This document shows positions 49,207-59,053 of a stretch of DNA of 64,000 nt, piece by piece. A program made the position numbers and the translations under genes. Origin of the DNA: Phormidium tanganyikae FI6-MK23. GTDB lineage: Bacteria; Cyanobacteriota; Cyanobacteriia; Leptolyngbyales; Leptolyngbyaceae. The notes beneath the pieces are model-generated. The model saw nothing but the letters and a program-made list of their open reading frames with translations. It was not told where the DNA came from and did no database searches. Position 1 is the stretch's first letter, and every line of letters begins with the position of its first letter. The stretch spans positions 62,001 through 126,000 of the forward strand of contig JAHHHU010000013.1 in NCBI GenBank assembly GCA_019359175.1, read 5' to 3'.

Positions 49207-49953
49207 ATGACTTGGTCGATGGCTTCAGAACACTTACAATTCCTGATCGCAGGGTATGTCTTAGGGAATCTCGACCCGGATGAGGCAGCGGAATTTGAGC
49301 AGCTTTTGATCGATCAGCCCGCGATCGCAACGGAAGTTGATCGGATGCAGAAAGCCCTAGAACTGTCCTCCGCATCACCCGAAATTCCTCCACCAGCCCA
49401 TCTTCGCTCAGCGATTTTAGCTGCTCAGACTCCGCACACTGCTTCAGCACCGAGAAGCAGTGTGCGTCGTTCATTTGGCTGGAATCGAGCGATGAATGTC
49501 GCGGCAGCAGTTGCGATCGTAGCCTTGGGAATCAATAACTATCGATTGCGGCAAGCACTACAGGTTTCCCAAACTGAGACTCGACGATTGGCAACGCTCG
49601 TTTACGCGCTCCAGGCGACTCAATCGGGAAACGCGGCTTCTGCGACCGTCGAAATCGATCCGAATCGCTTAGAAGCGGTTCTGACGGTTCAGAATTTGCC
49701 GCCATTACCCCCTGGGAAAGTCTATGCGTTATGGACAGTCGTGAAGCAGTATGCCCCGGTCACCAGGGATACCAAGAATGCAATTCTGACAGAGGTATTT
49801 AACGTCGATGCTCAGGGCACGATTACGCAATCGATCGCAGTGCCGAGCGTGTATCGTTCTGCGAATTTGGTGTCTAACGTGGCGGTGACGATCGAAGATG
49901 CAGCAGCGCCACAGAACCATCAAGGAAAGCCCGTGATGCTTGCGAATTTGTAA
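49207..49953 (+). CDS. Anti-sigma factor (RskA-like)
   Basis: A 248-residue protein with an N-terminal anti-sigma helical domain (LQFLIAGYVLGNLDPDEAAE, FEQLLIDQPAIATEVDRM), one membrane span near 98-112 (AMNVAAAVAIVALGI) and a periplasmic RskA-type beta domain (LPPLPPGKVYALWTV...). It holds the ECF sigma factor inactive at the membrane. It overlaps nothing and is separated by only 7 bp from the sigma gene. Confidence 0.92.
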   Translation: MTWSMASEHLQFLIAGYVLGNLDPDEAAEFEQLLIDQPAIATEVDRMQKALELSSASPEIPPPAHLRSAILAAQTPHTASAPRSSVRRSFGWNRAMNVAAAVAIVALGINNYRLRQALQVSQTETRRLATLVYALQATQSGNAASATVEIDPNRLEAVLTVQNLPPLPPGKVYALWTVVKQYAPVTRDTKNAILTEVFNVDAQGTITQSIAVPSVYRSANLVSNVAVTIEDAAAPQNHQGKPVMLANL

Positions 49954-50002
49954 GAGCGAGCCTACGGCTTTGTCGTACAGAACACGAACATTAGATGTTG
50001 AG

Positions 50003-50158
50003 TCAAGCGTAATCTGTTCCATCGGGCATCACTGAACCTTTCAAGAACGCATCACTCAAATCAGCATCGGTCAGATCGGCTTCAAACAGAAAAGCATTAG
50101 AGCTGTTGGGGAATAACTTAGGCTCAAAGTAGAATTTGACTATTTCTGCGTCCTGTAA
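50003..50158 (-). pseudogene. C-terminal fragment of a pentapeptide repeat protein
   Basis: Minus-strand frame from about 50158 to TGA 50003-50005 reads SSNAFLFEADLTDADLSDAF, LKGSVMPDGT, the usual pentapeptide-protein C-terminus. No start codon or upstream repeats precede it. Confidence 0.7.
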
Positions 50159-50167
50159 CCACAATCA

Positions 50168-50375
50168 AGCTGCTATCAAGTAGAAGTTCCATAATCCGGC
50201 AGCAGTCAGCATCAAATGATCATCAAAGTCCTTCGGTTGCGATAAATCGCACTCACTGCCCCATCGCGTTTGATGCCTGCAAAGGCATTTTCACAGCGAA
50301 CGCGCGATTGGCTTAGGGCACGATTTTCCTGCTTTTGTAACTCACTCAACTCCCCGCCTTTTGGCTTCTTGTGCA
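50168..50375 (-). mobile_element. IS5-family transposase C-terminal remnant
   Basis: Minus-strand pieces KPKGGELSELQKQENRALSQ, SRVRCENAFAGIKRDGAVSA, IYRNRR, then one frame over DFDDHLMLTAAGLWNFYL are the C-terminal region of an IS5-family transposase (the SxRxxVEHAFAGIK-type E region). A frameshift splits it. Its left boundary truncates the response-regulator gene at about 50375. Confidence 0.8.
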
Positions 50376-50959
50376 GCGACGACATTACTGGCTGAGTCTG
50401 AGTTAGCCGTCCAAAGCTGATTACGAATCTGCTCGGTGCTGACGATTTGATTAGCGTGTTTCATCAAATACTCTAGCAGTTGAAATTCCTTTGCGGTGAG
50501 GATTGCTTTCGTGTCTGAATCTTGAAGTACGAGGCAAGATGAACCATAGTCAAGCATGAGAGAGCCAATTTGAAAGTTTTGCGGTTGAAACTGGGGCGAT
50601 CGACGTTGCAGCGCTCTCAGTCGAGCAAGTAGCTCTGCCATGCCAAAGGGTTTCACTAGATAGTCATCGGCTCCGGCATCAAGTCCGGTAACGCGATCGT
50701 TAATGCTATCTCGCGCGGTTAACATCAGCACTGGAAGCGGATTCTGTCTGGTGCGGAGGCGTTTGCATAGCTCAATGCCTGTTAGTCCCGGCAGCATCCA
50801 ATCGATCACTGCCATTGTGTACTGCGTATGAGATTGCGTCAGATAATTCCAGGCTTCAGTCCCGTCTTGTGTCCAATCGACAATATAGCGATTGCGGGTC
50901 AAGGTTTTCTCGATCGCTGCGCCTAAATCTGGTTCATCTTCCACCAGCAGAACCCGCAT
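50342..50959 (-). pseudogene. OmpR-family response regulator, C-terminally truncated
   Basis: Start ATG 50959 (MRVLLVEDEPDLGAAI); the frame extends 30 codons upstream. The receiver domain is complete: acidic pocket EDE, phospho-Asp in AVIDWMLPGL, Lys in DDYLVKPFGM. The winged-helix DNA-binding domain begins (LTAKEFQLLEYLMKHANQIV) but is replaced after SNVVAAQ by an IS-derived tail EAKRRGVE. About 30 residues are missing, including most of the recognition helix and wing, so DNA binding is probably lost. No kinase gene is adjacent. Confidence 0.82.
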
Positions 50960-51055
50960 GGTTAGCTCCTTTTGCTTATAAGTCTGAATCCGTGCCGTCT
51001 CCAGAGGAATCTTTTGATTGTAGATACGGAACCACGATGAAATTAGCAATTGAGT

Positions 51056-51322
51056 CTACTGCTTAAAGGTATACCGAGCGTTCACTTTCTCGCTACCCAT
51101 TTCAGTCTGAACTGCCACCTTATACTCTCCTGCCGCAGTCGTTGGCAATTTGGCAATAATACTTGCCAGCGGCATCATAAGCCATATTTACCGATTTTTG
51201 GCTGCCATCGGGAAGCTGTACTTGTGCCGTTACTTTTGCATTTGGGATTGTCTCATGGTTATCTCCCTTCTGCAAAAACAACTCCAAGTGAGTGAACTCA
51301 AATTTAGTCGCAGATCAAAACA
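51056..51322 (-). pseudogene. FixH/YtkA-like domain, frameshifted
   Basis: Minus-strand pieces ETIPNAKVTAQVQLPDGSQK, SVNMAYDAAGKYY, then one frame over AKLPTTAAGEYKVAVQTEMG, SEKVNARYTFKQ. This is a FixH/YtkA-type beta domain often found beside heavy-metal efflux genes. A one-base shift near 51155 and the absent start make it a pseudogene. It precedes the response-regulator gene. Confidence 0.65.
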
Positions 51323-51397
51323 AGTTGATAGTATTGCTATTCAGTGCCCTTCTGGAATCAGATTTGGAATAAATCCAATTTGTCGTTAACTAAAATA

Positions 51398-51445
51398 GCA
51401 ACTACAAGGTTCTACCAGACCAAACTGACAGAACCTTGTAGTTGC
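51398..51445 (-). terminator. 16-bp perfect hairpin downstream of the DUF305 gene
   Basis: GCAACTACAAGGTTCT is exactly inverted at 51430-51445, with a 16-bp loop; the minus strand continues TATTTTAG. It can terminate the DUF305 transcript. The long loop is unusual, so a small mobile palindrome is an alternative. Confidence 0.6.
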
Positions 51446-51508
51446 CATAATGGTAAGCTAAATTACCTGTTCAGTATGCCAACGAATGTGAAATGGGCAT
51501 GAAACGAT

Positions 51509-52243
51509 TTATTGGTTGTACCACGCTTTGCGCCACTGTTTCATCTGATCGATCTCTGCTTGCTGTGAGGATACGATCGCTTTTGAGAGCTTTTGAATCT
51601 CAGGACGCTTCGATTTTTGTAGGGCATCGTTTGCCATGACGATCGCGCTTTCGTGGTGCGGAATCATCGCATTGATAAACCGCAAATCGAACTGATCATC
51701 GGCTGCCCCCAAATCCACGTTCATCATCATGCCGTTCATCTGATCCTGCGTCATGGGCATCATACTTTTTGTGCCACTGTTCCACGCCATCGGAGTCGCG
51801 GCGGCACTCGCATACCAAGTTTTGCGCCATTGCTGCATTTGGCCAATTTCTTTGTCTTGGTCAGCAATAATCGACTGCGCTAATTTTTTGATCTCTGATC
51901 GCTTCGATTTTTGCAGCGCTTCTTGCGCCATTTTTACGGCTCCTTGATGATGTGGAACCATTGCATCAACGAACCGCAGATCGAACTGCTCGTCAGCGGA
52001 ACCGAGATCCATGTTGCCGTGGTTCATCTTGCCGTGGTTCATCTTGCCGTGGTTCATCTTGCCGTGATCCATCGTGCTGTGATCCATTCCCGGCATTCCT
52101 GCCATTGGGGAACTTGAAGCAGCAGGACTTTGATTCGAGCTTGAGGTTTGAGCAGAGTTCGAGCAAGCGGTGAGTCCACTGATTGCGATCGCGCTTGTGA
52201 TCGAGAGTCCAAGCAGCGCTTTTTTGAAAATTGAGCAACTCAT
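51509..52243 (-). CDS. Double-DUF305 lipoprotein with Met/His-rich linker
   Basis: A 244-residue exported lipoprotein: signal MSCSIFKKALLGLSITSAIA with lipobox LTAC (Cys at 27). Residues 48-80 are copper-binding in type, with four (MNHGK/MDHGK)-type repeats. Two DUF305 domains follow, each with FDLRFVDAMVPHHQGAVKMA or FDLRFINAMIPHHESAIVMA and a closing QWRKxWY. DUF305 proteins are linked with metal handling. It fits the nearby copper genes. Confidence 0.88.
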   Translation of the reverse strand: MSCSIFKKALLGLSITSAIAISGLTACSNSAQTSSSNQSPAASSSPMAGMPGMDHSTMDHGKMNHGKMNHGKMNHGNMDLGSADEQFDLRFVDAMVPHHQGAVKMAQEALQKSKRSEIKKLAQSIIADQDKEIGQMQQWRKTWYASAAATPMAWNSGTKSMMPMTQDQMNGMMMNVDLGAADDQFDLRFINAMIPHHESAIVMANDALQKSKRPEIQKLSKAIVSSQQAEIDQMKQWRKAWYNQ

Positions 52244-52826
52244 ATTTGCTTAACCTGAAGTTTATTACTATCTCTACATTTTGAACAATCCAGCTAGGTG
52301 GAGAGTCAATGGTAGAAGCACTTTTTGACCCATTTTTTCACTTTGATGCAGTACGAACTGTCTCTTTAGCTAGGAAATCACACAGAAATGAAATCGGGAT
52401 GAAAAACTGCTGCAACCCGTGTTAAAGCTTCAACAATCTCTATCAGAGAGAAATTGCTTGCCTAATCTCTATCCAAATTGCGTTGACATTGACGTGCCAA
52501 TGTAAAACGGACCAAACTAGATAGAACTGCCAGCGCATCCGTATCGCTACCACAGATCTATGAAATTGGCACAAAATCTAAGTGTGAAAAACTGAAACTT
52601 TTTTTTTCACGTTCTTGGAGTGTAGTTGTAGTGAAGATTGCACCAATCACTAGAGTATTCACTGACTTTTCTATTACAAAGTTTCCAGGACTCAGTGAAT
52701 TCTCTGAGACAGCGCGATTTCTTCTTTAAGCACGATGCAGCTTTAACGGCAGAATCGCTTTCAACAAGAAATTTGATGCTTTTAGGCTCAAGCGCCCTCC
52801 TGGTCTACAGAAGCTGTCGAGTGAAT
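52244..52826. other. Intergenic region, AT-rich
   Basis: Between the DUF305 gene (leftward) and the glycosyltransferase (rightward). An open stretch from 52638 precedes the real start and has no family similarity. A T-run near 52600 stands out. I see no other feature. Confidence 0.5.
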
Positions 52827-53762
52827 ATGAACAGAACTCCCCGCGTCGTCATTGGATTACCGGTATACAACGGTCAGAATTATTTAAGAGAAGCGATCGA
52901 GTCGGTATTGGCTCAGACGTTTACGGATTTTCAGCTTGTAATTAGCGACAACGCTTCGACAGATGCAACCGAGGCGATTGGACGAGAATACGCAGTACGA
53001 GATCATCGAGTCATCTACTATCGACATTCAGAGAATATTGGTTGCGCTCCCAATTTTAATTTCGTCTTTGAGCAGTACGGCAAGAATGCGCCTTATTTCA
53101 AGTGGCAGGCACACGATGATTTGATCGCGCCTGAGTTTTTAGAGCGCTGTGTTGCTCTACTAGATGCGGAACCAAATTTGGTGATTGCGAATTGTCGATC
53201 GCTTGCCATCAATGAGCAAGGAACGCAAATTGGCACATTTGATCATGAGATTCGATTGAGTGACAAGTCTGCGTCTGATCGATTTTGGCGATCTCTGTGG
53301 GCGGGATACTTTACCGAGCATTTTGGATTACAGCGATCGAGCGCAATGCAACAAACGCAGCTATTTGGCAGCTTTACCGGATCAGATCGAAACTATGCGG
53401 TGACGATGATTCTGCAAGGCAACGTCGGCTATGTCGAAGAGTATTTATTTTCGCGCCGTGACCATCCAGATTGCTACTGTCGCATCAAGAACGCGTCGGA
53501 TCGATTGACATTTTTTGATCCCAAAGTGCGACGAGAACTGTGGCGATTCATGGGAATGGTGAAAATGCAAGCCTATCTGACTGCAATTGTGCGATCGTCA
53601 TTGTCTACGAGCGAAAAGATTCGCTGCTTACGAATGCTGATGGAATGGACGCTGCGCCGTGGCATTGAGAGCGTGACGGGAGCGGGTGAGCAATTCGGAG
53701 AACAATTCAGACGTGAATTCGCTGCGAATCGTGAGTGGTTGGACAGAATGCAGCAGGCGTAA
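52827..53762 (+). CDS. Glycosyltransferase family 2
   Basis: About 311 residues from ATG 52827 (MNRTPRVVIGLPVYNGQNYL). GT-A fold motifs: LREAIESVLAQTFTDFQLVI, DNASTDATEAI, and the metal-binding acidic AHDDLIAPEF (DxD-like HDD). GT2 enzymes use nucleotide sugars for surface polysaccharides. The frame extends upstream to 52638 without similarity. No cluster of polysaccharide genes is present, except an epimerase at 54199. Confidence 0.9.
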   Translation: MNRTPRVVIGLPVYNGQNYLREAIESVLAQTFTDFQLVISDNASTDATEAIGREYAVRDHRVIYYRHSENIGCAPNFNFVFEQYGKNAPYFKWQAHDDLIAPEFLERCVALLDAEPNLVIANCRSLAINEQGTQIGTFDHEIRLSDKSASDRFWRSLWAGYFTEHFGLQRSSAMQQTQLFGSFTGSDRNYAVTMILQGNVGYVEEYLFSRRDHPDCYCRIKNASDRLTFFDPKVRRELWRFMGMVKMQAYLTAIVRSSLSTSEKIRCLRMLMEWTLRRGIESVTGAGEQFGEQFRREFAANREWLDRMQQA

Positions 53763-54198
53763 AGATGCCTGGGCAGTCTCGCTAGCACACCTTCGCTCGT
53801 GGTTCAACCTTCTGATGGCAGGGGTTTAATCGCTTTTTTTGGCAGCATTTAACTTGTGTGAAGAAATCACTTCTAATTGCGCTTTGACTTGGAAGCGCGA
53901 TTGGAAGCGCGATCGTAACTTCTGATGGTGCTGCTAGCGACTGACGGAGAAAATTTACTTCTTGAGATTTGAACGCTTGAGAATTTGCTTTATCAAGGCT
54001 TCTGTTTGCACAATGCAGTCTTCCGGCAGAGGCAGATTTACTTAAATTTCATTCTAATTTCATTTCCCCCCTTTATGCTGAAAGTAAAGCCCCGCACTGA
54101 GAGATACCTCCTTCGCTCTGGAACAGAAGCATCGCTTCTTTCAGTTCGCCGCTTTATTCACTAGCACTTAAAAATACGGTCTCCTCTAAGTCTCTCGT
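53763..54198. other. Intergenic region
   Basis: A 436-bp gap with repeated ...TCTGATGG... pieces (53811 and 53922) but no gene, hairpin or known element that I can support. Confidence 0.45.
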
Positions 54199-55122
54199 AT
54201 GTATTCTTCTCTATCATTTGATCATCAAAAAATTTTAGTGACAGGTGCATCTGGCTTCATTGGACATCATCTCTGCCAGCGTCTTCTTCGCTCTAGAGCA
54301 GATGTTTATGGTGTATCTCGACTCCAGCGATCGTCAAATGATTCTTCAATACAGTGGCTACAGGGCGATGTAAGGAATCTAAAGGAGATGCGACAAGTGA
54401 TGGTGAGCATCAAGCCTGATGTCATCTTTCATCTAGCAGGCTATGTTTCGGGATCGCGGAGTCTTGATACCATCCAAGCAACACTGGAAAACATTCTAGT
54501 GAGTACGGTAAATTTGCTTACGCTGATGGCTGAATTAGGAGGGCGGAGAATCATCCTGGCGGGATCACTAGAGGAGCCAGATGCAGGGGATGTTCCTTCT
54601 TCGCCCTACGCTGCTGCTAAAGGAGCGAGTAGTGCTTATGCACAAATGTTCCATCAGCTTTACCAAGTTCCGATCGTCACAGCGCGTCTCTTTTTGGTAT
54701 ACGGTTCAGCCCAGAAGGATGTCAAAAAGCTGATTCCTCATGTGACGCTCTCTCTACTGAATCGAGAAGCTCCAAAACTGAGCAGTGGTCAGCGTCAGAT
54801 TGATTGGATTTATATTGATGACGTAGTGGATGGCTTGATTGCTGCTGCTCAAGCGCCGAATGTAGAAGGATGTACTTTCGAGCTAGGGTCGGGTACGTTG
54901 ACCCCAATTTCATCGATCGTACAGCAACTCACTCAATTGATTGATCCGAGCATTCAACCTTTGTTTGGAGCATTACCAGAGCGCTCGATGGAACAAGTTC
55001 GTGCGGCAAACATTGCGGATTCAATATCAAAGCTAGGCTGGAAGCCTAAGACCACTTTACAACAGGGATTATTGCAAACCGTGAAGTGGTATTCTGCTCA
55101 TCGAGATCTATACCTGCCGTAA
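54199..55122 (+). CDS. NAD-dependent epimerase/dehydratase
   Basis: A 307-residue extended SDR: Rossmann motif ILVTGASGFIGHHLCQRL, substrate-binding LAGYVSGSRS, catalytic Ser/Tyr-Lys region (SLEEPDAGDVPSSPYAAAKG). It modifies nucleotide sugars (epimerase or dehydratase). It lacks partners that would tell the sugar, although a GT2 gene lies upstream. Complete length. Confidence 0.9.
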   Translation: MYSSLSFDHQKILVTGASGFIGHHLCQRLLRSRADVYGVSRLQRSSNDSSIQWLQGDVRNLKEMRQVMVSIKPDVIFHLAGYVSGSRSLDTIQATLENILVSTVNLLTLMAELGGRRIILAGSLEEPDAGDVPSSPYAAAKGASSAYAQMFHQLYQVPIVTARLFLVYGSAQKDVKKLIPHVTLSLLNREAPKLSSGQRQIDWIYIDDVVDGLIAAAQAPNVEGCTFELGSGTLTPISSIVQQLTQLIDPSIQPLFGALPERSMEQVRAANIADSISKLGWKPKTTLQQGLLQTVKWYSAHRDLYLP

Positions 55123-55325
55123 CTTTTTCACGACATTCGAGTGTTTAGCAGATGGAAATGAAATCACAAAGCGACGGTTCGCGCATCTCATGGCGATCTT
55201 TTTGCACATGAAGCGAAGACTGCCGTGCTTCTGTCCAAAGATGTAATCTTTGCGAAATTGCTTGACTCTCTAGTTGACCGGAGGGTTCAAGATATCAATA
55301 TTCATTCAATTCAGGACTCTGACCG

Positions 55326-55520
55326 ATGGCACTACAATTTACCGTTCCGAACATGGCTTGCTCTGCTTGCAGCGATACGATTATCCAAGCGGTGAAAGCC
55401 ATTGATCCTAATGCCCAAGTGAAAGCTGATCCCAAAACAAAATTAGTCGATATCGAAACGCAAGCAGCGGAAGCCGATGTGAAACAAGCGATTACGATCG
55501 CAGGCTATACCGTTGCGTGA
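55326..55520 (+). CDS. HMA-domain copper chaperone (CopZ/Atx1-like)
   Basis: A 64-residue heavy-metal-associated domain with the metal site VPNMACSACSDTIIQAV (CxxC) and an alpha-beta fold. It delivers Cu(I) to the P-type ATPase whose gene begins 24 bp after its stop. In cyanobacteria Atx1 feeds CtaA/PacS-type pumps. Confidence 0.92.
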   Translation: MALQFTVPNMACSACSDTIIQAVKAIDPNAQVKADPKTKLVDIETQAAEADVKQAITIAGYTVA

Positions 55521-55544
55521 TTTCCCCTTCATTGGTCTAGAATC

Positions 55545-57848
55545 ATGGAAACTCAGACGTTAAAGCTGCGGGGTATGAGTTGTGCCTCCTGCGCTCGTAG
55601 CGTGGAAGACGCAATTCGATCGGTTCCCGGTGTCGCTGAAGTTAATGTGAACTTCGGAGCCGAACAAGCCAGCCTTCAATACGACCCTAAACGCACGAAC
55701 TTAGAGCAGATTCAGCAAGCGATTGTCGATGCTGGGTATGGCTCTGATTCGCTGCAAGATCAAGCATTCATTACGGGCGAAGATGAGACGGAGAAAACGG
55801 CTCGACTGCGAGAATTTCGTCACCTCAAAACGAAAGTTATTGTTGCAGGGGTGATCAGCACAATCTTAGTGATTGGCTCTTTACCGATGATGCTCGGATT
55901 GCCCATTCCATTAATTCCGGGGTGGCTGCACAATTCCTGGTTACAACTTGTTCTCTCAACGCCTGTATTGTTTTGGGCAGGTCGAGAGTTCTTCGTCAAT
56001 GCCTGGAAAGCCTTGAAGCGCCATACTGCGACGATGGATACGCTGGTTGCTTTGGGGACGGGATCCGCTTATCTCTATTCCCTTGTAGCAACTGTATTTC
56101 CAGGCTTCTTTATTGCTCAAGGATTGAATCCTGATGTGTACTATGAAGCCGCAAACGTCATCATCACGTTAATTTTGCTGGGTCGCTTGCTCGAAATGCG
56201 GGCACGGGGACAAACTTCCGATGCGATTCGGAAACTGATTGGCTTACAAGCTCGTGATGCTCGAATTGTTCGCAATGGGCGGGAGATGGAAGTGCCGATT
56301 CAGGAAGTCCAGATCGATGACATTGTGATCGTGCGTCCGGGTGAGAAAATTCCCGTTGATGGCGAGATTGTCGAGGGCAGTTCTCAAATCGATGAATCGA
56401 TGGTAACAGGTGAAAGTGTTCCGGCCAAAAAACAACCGGGTGATGAAGTGATTGGAGCGACGATCAATAAAACCGGGAGCTTTCGATTTCGAGCGACACG
56501 AGTTGGGAAAGACACGGTTCTGGCTCAGATTGTTCAACTAGTGCAGCAAGCCCAAGGATCAAAAGCACCGATTCAGCGATTAGCCGATCAGGTAACGGGC
56601 TGGTTTGTGCCTGTGGTAATCGCGATCGCGATTACCACTTTCCTAATCTGGTTCAACCTGATGGGAAATGTGACATTAGCTTTGATCACCACAGTCGGTG
56701 TTCTCATCATTGCTTGCCCTTGTGCGCTCGGACTTGCGACTCCCACATCTGTTATGGTCGGCACTGGAAAAGGAGCCGAGAACGGCATTTTGATCAAAGG
56801 AGCCGAAAGCTTAGAACTTGCACATCAGATTCAAACGATCGTGTTAGATAAAACTGGAACGATTACGGAGGGCAAACCAACCGTGACAGATTTTGTCACC
56901 GATGTTGGGTCTGCAAATGAATTAAAGCTCCTAGAGTTAGCCGCATCAGTCGAGCGCAATTCTGAGCATCCGTTAGCTGAAGCAGTCGTGCGATATGCTC
57001 AATCCCAAGAGATTTCCTTAGACGGCGTGCGAGATTTTGAAGCCATTGCAGGAAGCGGTGTTCAAGGTACAGTTTCAGATCGACTCGTACAGATTGGGAC
57101 TCAACGTTGGCTCACTGAGTTAGGAATCGAGACCCGAACCATCCAAGCTGAAAAAGATAGATTAGAAGCGCTCGGAAAGACCGTTATTCTGATTGCAGTA
57201 GACGGTCAACTTCAAGGCTTGATGGGCATTTCTGATGCACTTAAACCTTCTTCGGTTCAAGCAGTACGATCGCTACAACGCTTAGGACTCGAAGTAGTGA
57301 TGCTAACCGGAGATAACCAGCAAACGGCAAATGCGATCGCGCATGAAGTTGGGATTCAAACCGTAATTGCAGAAGTTCGCCCGGATCAAAAAGCAGCCGT
57401 GATCGAATCGATTCAGAGCGGCAAGTTTGGCAAACAATCCTTTACGCGAACCCAATTCCGTCGTCGCCCAAAATCGAAAATTGTCGCAATGGTAGGTGAT
57501 GGTATTAACGATGCGCCTGCTTTGGCTCAAGCGGACGTAGGAATCGCAATCGGAACCGGAACTGATGTTGCGATCGCAGCGAGTGACATTACTTTAATTT
57601 CTGGAGATCTTCAAAGCATTGTGACGGCAATTCAACTCAGTCGCGCCACCATTCGCAACATTCGGCAGAATCTATTCTTTGCCTTCATCTACAACACTTT
57701 GGGAATTCCGATCGCGGCTGGCATTCTATTTCCCATCTTTGGTTGGTTGCTCAATCCGATTATTGCAGGTGGCGCAATGGCATTTAGCTCAGTCTCAGTT
57801 CTTACGAATGCGCTGAGATTACGAAACTTCAAACCCAAAGCGATGTAG
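55545..57848 (+). CDS. copA: Copper-translocating P1B-type ATPase
   Basis: A 767-residue Cu(I) pump. One N-terminal HMA domain ([15 protein letters not shown]), actuator loop [17 protein letters not shown], the CPC membrane motif [16 protein letters not shown], phosphorylation [11 protein letters not shown] motif [10 protein letters not shown] and the hinge [18 protein letters not shown]. It is close to PacS/CtaA-type cyanobacterial pumps. The segment [20 protein letters not shown] before the hinge is basic and slightly long. Upstream HMA chaperone and downstream cupredoxin form one operon. Confidence 0.95.
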   Translation: METQTLKLRGMSCASCARSVEDAIRSVPGVAEVNVNFGAEQASLQYDPKRTNLEQIQQAIVDAGYGSDSLQDQAFITGEDETEKTARLREFRHLKTKVIVAGVISTILVIGSLPMMLGLPIPLIPGWLHNSWLQLVLSTPVLFWAGREFFVNAWKALKRHTATMDTLVALGTGSAYLYSLVATVFPGFFIAQGLNPDVYYEAANVIITLILLGRLLEMRARGQTSDAIRKLIGLQARDARIVRNGREMEVPIQEVQIDDIVIVRPGEKIPVDGEIVEGSSQIDESMVTGESVPAKKQPGDEVIGATINKTGSFRFRATRVGKDTVLAQIVQLVQQAQGSKAPIQRLADQVTGWFVPVVIAIAITTFLIWFNLMGNVTLALITTVGVLIIACPCALGLATPTSVMVGTGKGAENGILIKGAESLELAHQIQTIVLDKTGTITEGKPTVTDFVTDVGSANELKLLELAASVERNSEHPLAEAVVRYAQSQEISLDGVRDFEAIAGSGVQGTVSDRLVQIGTQRWLTELGIETRTIQAEKDRLEALGKTVILIAVDGQLQGLMGISDALKPSSVQAVRSLQRLGLEVVMLTGDNQQTANAIAHEVGIQTVIAEVRPDQKAAVIESIQSGKFGKQSFTRTQFRRRPKSKIVAMVGDGINDAPALAQADVGIAIGTGTDVAIAASDITLISGDLQSIVTAIQLSRATIRNIRQNLFFAFIYNTLGIPIAAGILFPIFGWLLNPIIAGGAMAFSSVSVLTNALRLRNFKPKAM

Positions 57849-57859
57849 GAGAAGTCACC

Positions 57860-58474
57860 ATGAAAAACTGGATCATTGGAAGTATTGCGAGTATTGGGTT
57901 GATGTTTGGGATCTCCAATCAAGCGATCGCACAAATGCCACATGAGATGCAGATGAATGAGACTGAGCAATCGAACGGTTTTCGCCGCATTGATCAACCG
58001 TTATGGCTTAAGCGAGTAGTCACCGCAGGGGGAATCGGATTGATTGGTGTCGAACTCTGGTGGTTTTTATTCAGCAAATCGAAGTCTCGCAAAGCTGATA
58101 CGAGTCAAGGAATTCAAGAAGCCACAATTACCGTCGATGGAGGTTATGAACCGAATCGAGTCGTTGTCGCCGCGGGGCAACCTGTACGATTGAGCTTCGA
58201 TCGACGCGATCCGTCTAGCTGTTTAGAAGCGGTGCGAATTCCTGACTTTCACATTGCGAAAGACTTACCACTACATCAAGTTACCCCGATCGAGTTCACT
58301 CCGACTCAGCCTGGAACGTATGAGTTCACTTGCGGCATGAATATGTTTCGGGGTGTAATTGAAGTGCAAGGAAGCACGCCTCCAGAAACGACCAGTCAAA
58401 CGCTCACCCAGGCACTTGAGAGCAAATCGACAGCACAACGAATCTTTGTCGTTTTTCCTAATTGGGGACACTGA
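57860..58474 (+). CDS. Cupredoxin-domain protein
   Basis: A 204-residue protein with a signal peptide (MKNWIIGSIASIGLMFGISN), a second hydrophobic span near 56-70 and a cupredoxin domain at about 90-175. Candidate copper ligands are in DPSSCLEAVRIPDFHI and EFTCGMNMFRGVIEV (Cys, His, Met). It starts 11 bp after copA. Its likely role is periplasmic copper binding in copper detoxification. Confidence 0.85.
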   Translation: MKNWIIGSIASIGLMFGISNQAIAQMPHEMQMNETEQSNGFRRIDQPLWLKRVVTAGGIGLIGVELWWFLFSKSKSRKADTSQGIQEATITVDGGYEPNRVVVAAGQPVRLSFDRRDPSSCLEAVRIPDFHIAKDLPLHQVTPIEFTPTQPGTYEFTCGMNMFRGVIEVQGSTPPETTSQTLTQALESKSTAQRIFVVFPNWGH

Positions 58475-59053
58475 GCAACAAAGCTGAGATCGACCTAGTG
58501 GGTCATTCGTCTCGAAAGCAGCCATTACCAAAACGCCAAGTACTGGCATCAACCAAGCATTTGGCGCTTTTAGAGATGGCGATGTTCATGCCAAATGACT
58601 CGCTAGCTCTCGAATCGCCACAGTTGACGTATTCGCATCAATTTCATGAATCGCACGTTATCGATCTGCTCCAAAATTGGCAAGGTACGAAAAGTGTCCA
58701 TCCACGCCATGCCATCAACTGATGTAATCCTCACTCCAGTCCAAGAACGGAGAAAATCTGTAACCAGCCTTCTAACCGTTCAATGTGGCGATCTCTTGAA
58801 CCAACGGTAGCGGTGGAGGATCGTAGCATCGGAAGTTTAACGGAAACACAACTGCTTTCGGCTCAATTTGTTTTGAAGTAACAAATGAGGGACGGTTCAG
58901 TCTGGTGCAACTCTAAGCGAATCTGAAACTGTCACCCTTCAAGTTGCAATTGATTAGCCATTTCTCAATCTGCAACATTCGTGGACGGCTTCTTGCAACC
59001 CGCGCTTAGAAGTACAATGGCTAATCTAAGAACTTCTATTGTCCTGCCCATTC
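58475..59053. other. Intergenic region upstream of the sigma operon
   Basis: A 579-bp gap. Frames inside it are not supported as genes. It should hold the promoter of the sigma/DUF1822/CHAT operon; no repeat stands out. Confidence 0.45.

Noticed and set aside
52638-52826. 63-codon upstream extension of the GT2 gene
   Set aside because: The conserved GT2 start is at ATG 52827; the extension has no family similarity.
58462-58722. 86-codon ORF after the cupredoxin gene
   Set aside because: It overlaps the cupredoxin end and shows no coding signal or ribosome-binding site.
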